A stretch of DNA of 39,744 bases from a virus, in the IMG/VR virus record IMGVR_UViG_3300028837_000592, positions 1-39,744 of that record; one strand, given 5' to 3'. Position numbers and translations under genes: made by a program. The notes under the pieces were generated by a model, which was not told the DNA's origin, made no database searches, and was given only the letters and a program-made list of their open reading frames with translations. Position 1 is the first letter of the stretch, and each line of letters starts with the position of its first letter. Shown one piece after another: positions 38,734 to 39,744 of this stretch.

Positions 38734-39069
38734 ATGGAAGATCAACGCGAAATTGAAAGTGTGTTGGAAGCTAGTGGGTGGTTTTTAGATGGTATTAGTG
38801 AGAAGAGCGAAGCTACTTATTACACTAATGCAAAATATGCATCACGTGTTCGCGTTGCTTCTCATGACTCTTACCATGCTTGTAGTGCATCATGTATTCA
38901 GCTACGTTTTGATGGTCATAAGATTCGTGTCGGGTGTTATGTGTTTGATACAATACAAAGCGCTGTTGATGAAATAAACGATTATGCTGGCGATCATACA
39001 TTTAGATGCAATGAATGTGGAAGTTTGCATGAAGATGAAGAAGATGCAGCAAATAATTGTTGTTATTAG
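38734..39069 (+). CDS. Zinc-ribbon hypothetical protein, probable early gene
   Basis: The protein has 111 residues. The body (Y-A-S-R-V-R-V-A-S-H-D-S-Y-H, I-Q-L-R-F-D-G-H-K-I-R-V, then T-I-Q-S-A-V-D-E-I) is an alpha/beta domain of unknown type. The end has C92-x2-C95 and C109-C110, a likely zinc knuckle. It is the first gene after two promoter candidates. The ribosome site before ATG 38734 is poor. Early host-takeover functions are common at such a position, but none can be assigned. Confidence 0.6.
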   Translation: MEDQREIESVLEASGWFLDGISEKSEATYYTNAKYASRVRVASHDSYHACSASCIQLRFDGHKIRVGCYVFDTIQSAVDEINDYAGDHTFRCNECGSLHEDEEDAANNCCY

Positions 39070-39092
39070 GACTAAAAGTGATATAAAGGAAC

Positions 39093-39169
39093 GGCCCGGA
39101 ACCACGAGTGAGCCTTAACCGGCCCCGAAATGAACGACTAGGTAGCTTGGAGGGCTAATTTGGTCGGGG
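39093..39169 (+). other. GC-rich structured leader upstream of the DUF932 gene
   Basis: GGCCCGG at 39093-39099 can pair with CCGGCC at 39119-39124 (one bulge), and CCCCGA at 39123-39128 with TCGGGG at 39164-39169. The two helices share bases 39123-39124, so they may be alternatives. The region is clearly more GC-rich than its surroundings, and no reading frame fits it. It may be a structured 5' leader or small RNA. The remaining bases to 39248 hold only the ribosome site AAGGAG near 39237. Confidence 0.4.
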
Positions 39170-39248
39170 AGTAAGTAGGTATGTGACCCGGTGTTTATTA
39201 CGGATGAAATTGAATAGTAACGAAGCCTAAACAAAAAGGAGAATGGTA

Positions 39249-39744
39249 ATGTCGCATCTTTTTGAAAGCGGTTTATTTGTACGGCAGGCAGCTTGGCATG
39301 GTCTTGGGACAGTAGTACAGCACGACCCGGACCCGTTGGAGGCTTATGTCAAATCAGAACTTAACTGGGACGTTGACGTATGTCCTCTGCGCGCCGATCT
39401 ACCTTTGGAGGTATGGATCGCGACCCCATACTTCGCAGTAGTGAGGCAAAGCGATAAAGCGATACTTGGGTCGACGAAAGGGTATTGGACGCCGTGGCAG
39501 AATCGCCAAGCGTTTGAATGGTGTGTTCCTCTCGTAGAGAGTGGCCATTGGAAGTTTGAAACGTGTGGCAGTTTGGCAGGTGGCGAACGATGCTGGATTC
39601 TGTTAAATCAAGGAGAACGTGAAGTAGTGAACGGTGACGTTCTGAAAAACTTCCTTCTCGTGATGTGGGCTCACGATGGCAAAACGGCCAACGTAGTGCA
39701 GCCTACGTCAATACGCGTGGTGTGTAACAATACGTTATCCATAG
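39249..39744 (+). CDS. DUF932 family protein, 5' part
   Basis: ATG 39249 follows AAGGAG and begins MSHLFESGLFVRQAAWHGLG, the characteristic opening of DUF932 phage/plasmid proteins. The frame is open to the window end and continues from base 1 (after base 39600) to 608. This part also contains the family-typical K-G-Y-W-T-P-W-Q-N and G-E-R-C-W-I-L segments. It should be annotated once, as a single 319-residue gene across the join. Confidence 0.92.
   Translation, partial: MSHLFESGLFVRQAAWHGLGTVVQHDPDPLEAYVKSELNWDVDVCPLRADLPLEVWIATPYFAVVRQSDKAILGSTKGYWTPWQNRQAFEWCVPLVESGHWKFETCGSLAGGERCWILLNQGEREVVNGDVLKNFLLVMWAHDGKTANVVQPTSIRVVCNNTLSI
39601..39744. repeat. Terminal direct repeat, right copy
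   Basis: Identical to bases 1-144. The true genome unit ends at 39600. Confidence 0.97.

Noticed and set aside
39093-39169. preQ1/preQ0 riboswitch in the DUF932 leader
   Set aside because: It does not resemble known preQ1 riboswitch sequences, and the downstream gene is not part of the pathway; kept only as a generic structured leader.

Overview
The window is best read as one complete, circularly closed genome of a tailed phage with a long, non-contractile tail (siphovirus). The last 144 bases repeat the first 144 exactly, so the genome unit is 39,600 bp, and one gene (DUF932 family) runs across the join. Every supported gene is on the + strand. I see no integrase, excisionase or repressor, so it looks virulent. 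The host cannot be named. A lipoprotein box in the lysis region and Sec-type signal peptides on two late proteins suggest a bacterial host, probably Gram-negative.

Layout. (1) 38.6-1.5 kb: an early-looking block with promoters, a zinc-ribbon protein, the DUF932 protein and a basic DNA-binding-like protein, separated by terminators and structured non-coding stretches. (2) 1.7-4.3 kb: a Met (CAT) tRNA with initiator-like features, a ParB-fold protein, then QueD, QueE and FolE of the 7-deazaguanine (preQ0) pathway. FolE is fused to an N-terminal phosphoribosyltransferase. (3) 4.3-16.7 kb: DNA metabolism, tightly packed. It holds a SNF2-type helicase, a RuvC-like resolvase, a family 4 uracil-DNA glycosylase, a Cas4-like nuclease, a Sak4-like recombinase ATPase, an ssDNA-binding-like protein, a family A DNA polymerase with proofreading, a primase-helicase, QueC and a sliding-clamp-like protein. 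(4) 16.7-38.5 kb: the late operon, which starts at a clear sigma-70-like promoter and ends at a hairpin terminator. It runs terminases, portal, head morphogenesis protein, protease with nested scaffold, decoration protein, major capsid, connectors, fibre-like and repeat proteins, tail completion, tail tube, frameshifted tail chaperones, tape measure, tail tip, then lysis genes.

How it works together. The four Que/Fol enzymes make preQ0 from GTP, and in phages this route supplies modified guanine for DNA that resists host nucleases. No DpdA/TGT-like base-exchange enzyme is recognisable anywhere in the closed genome, which makes the phosphoribosyltransferase-FolE fusion and the ParB-fold neighbour the most interesting candidates for an unusual insertion route. 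Other points of interest are a 27-bp promoter-like element present in two copies, a late protein built of about 17 repeats of roughly 20 residues around an FDFE..HE motif, an in-frame nested scaffold, a canonical -1 frameshift heptamer, histone-like basic tails on three DNA-handling proteins, a dockerin-like calcium loop inside the endolysin, and a holin-like protein fused to a lipoprotein.
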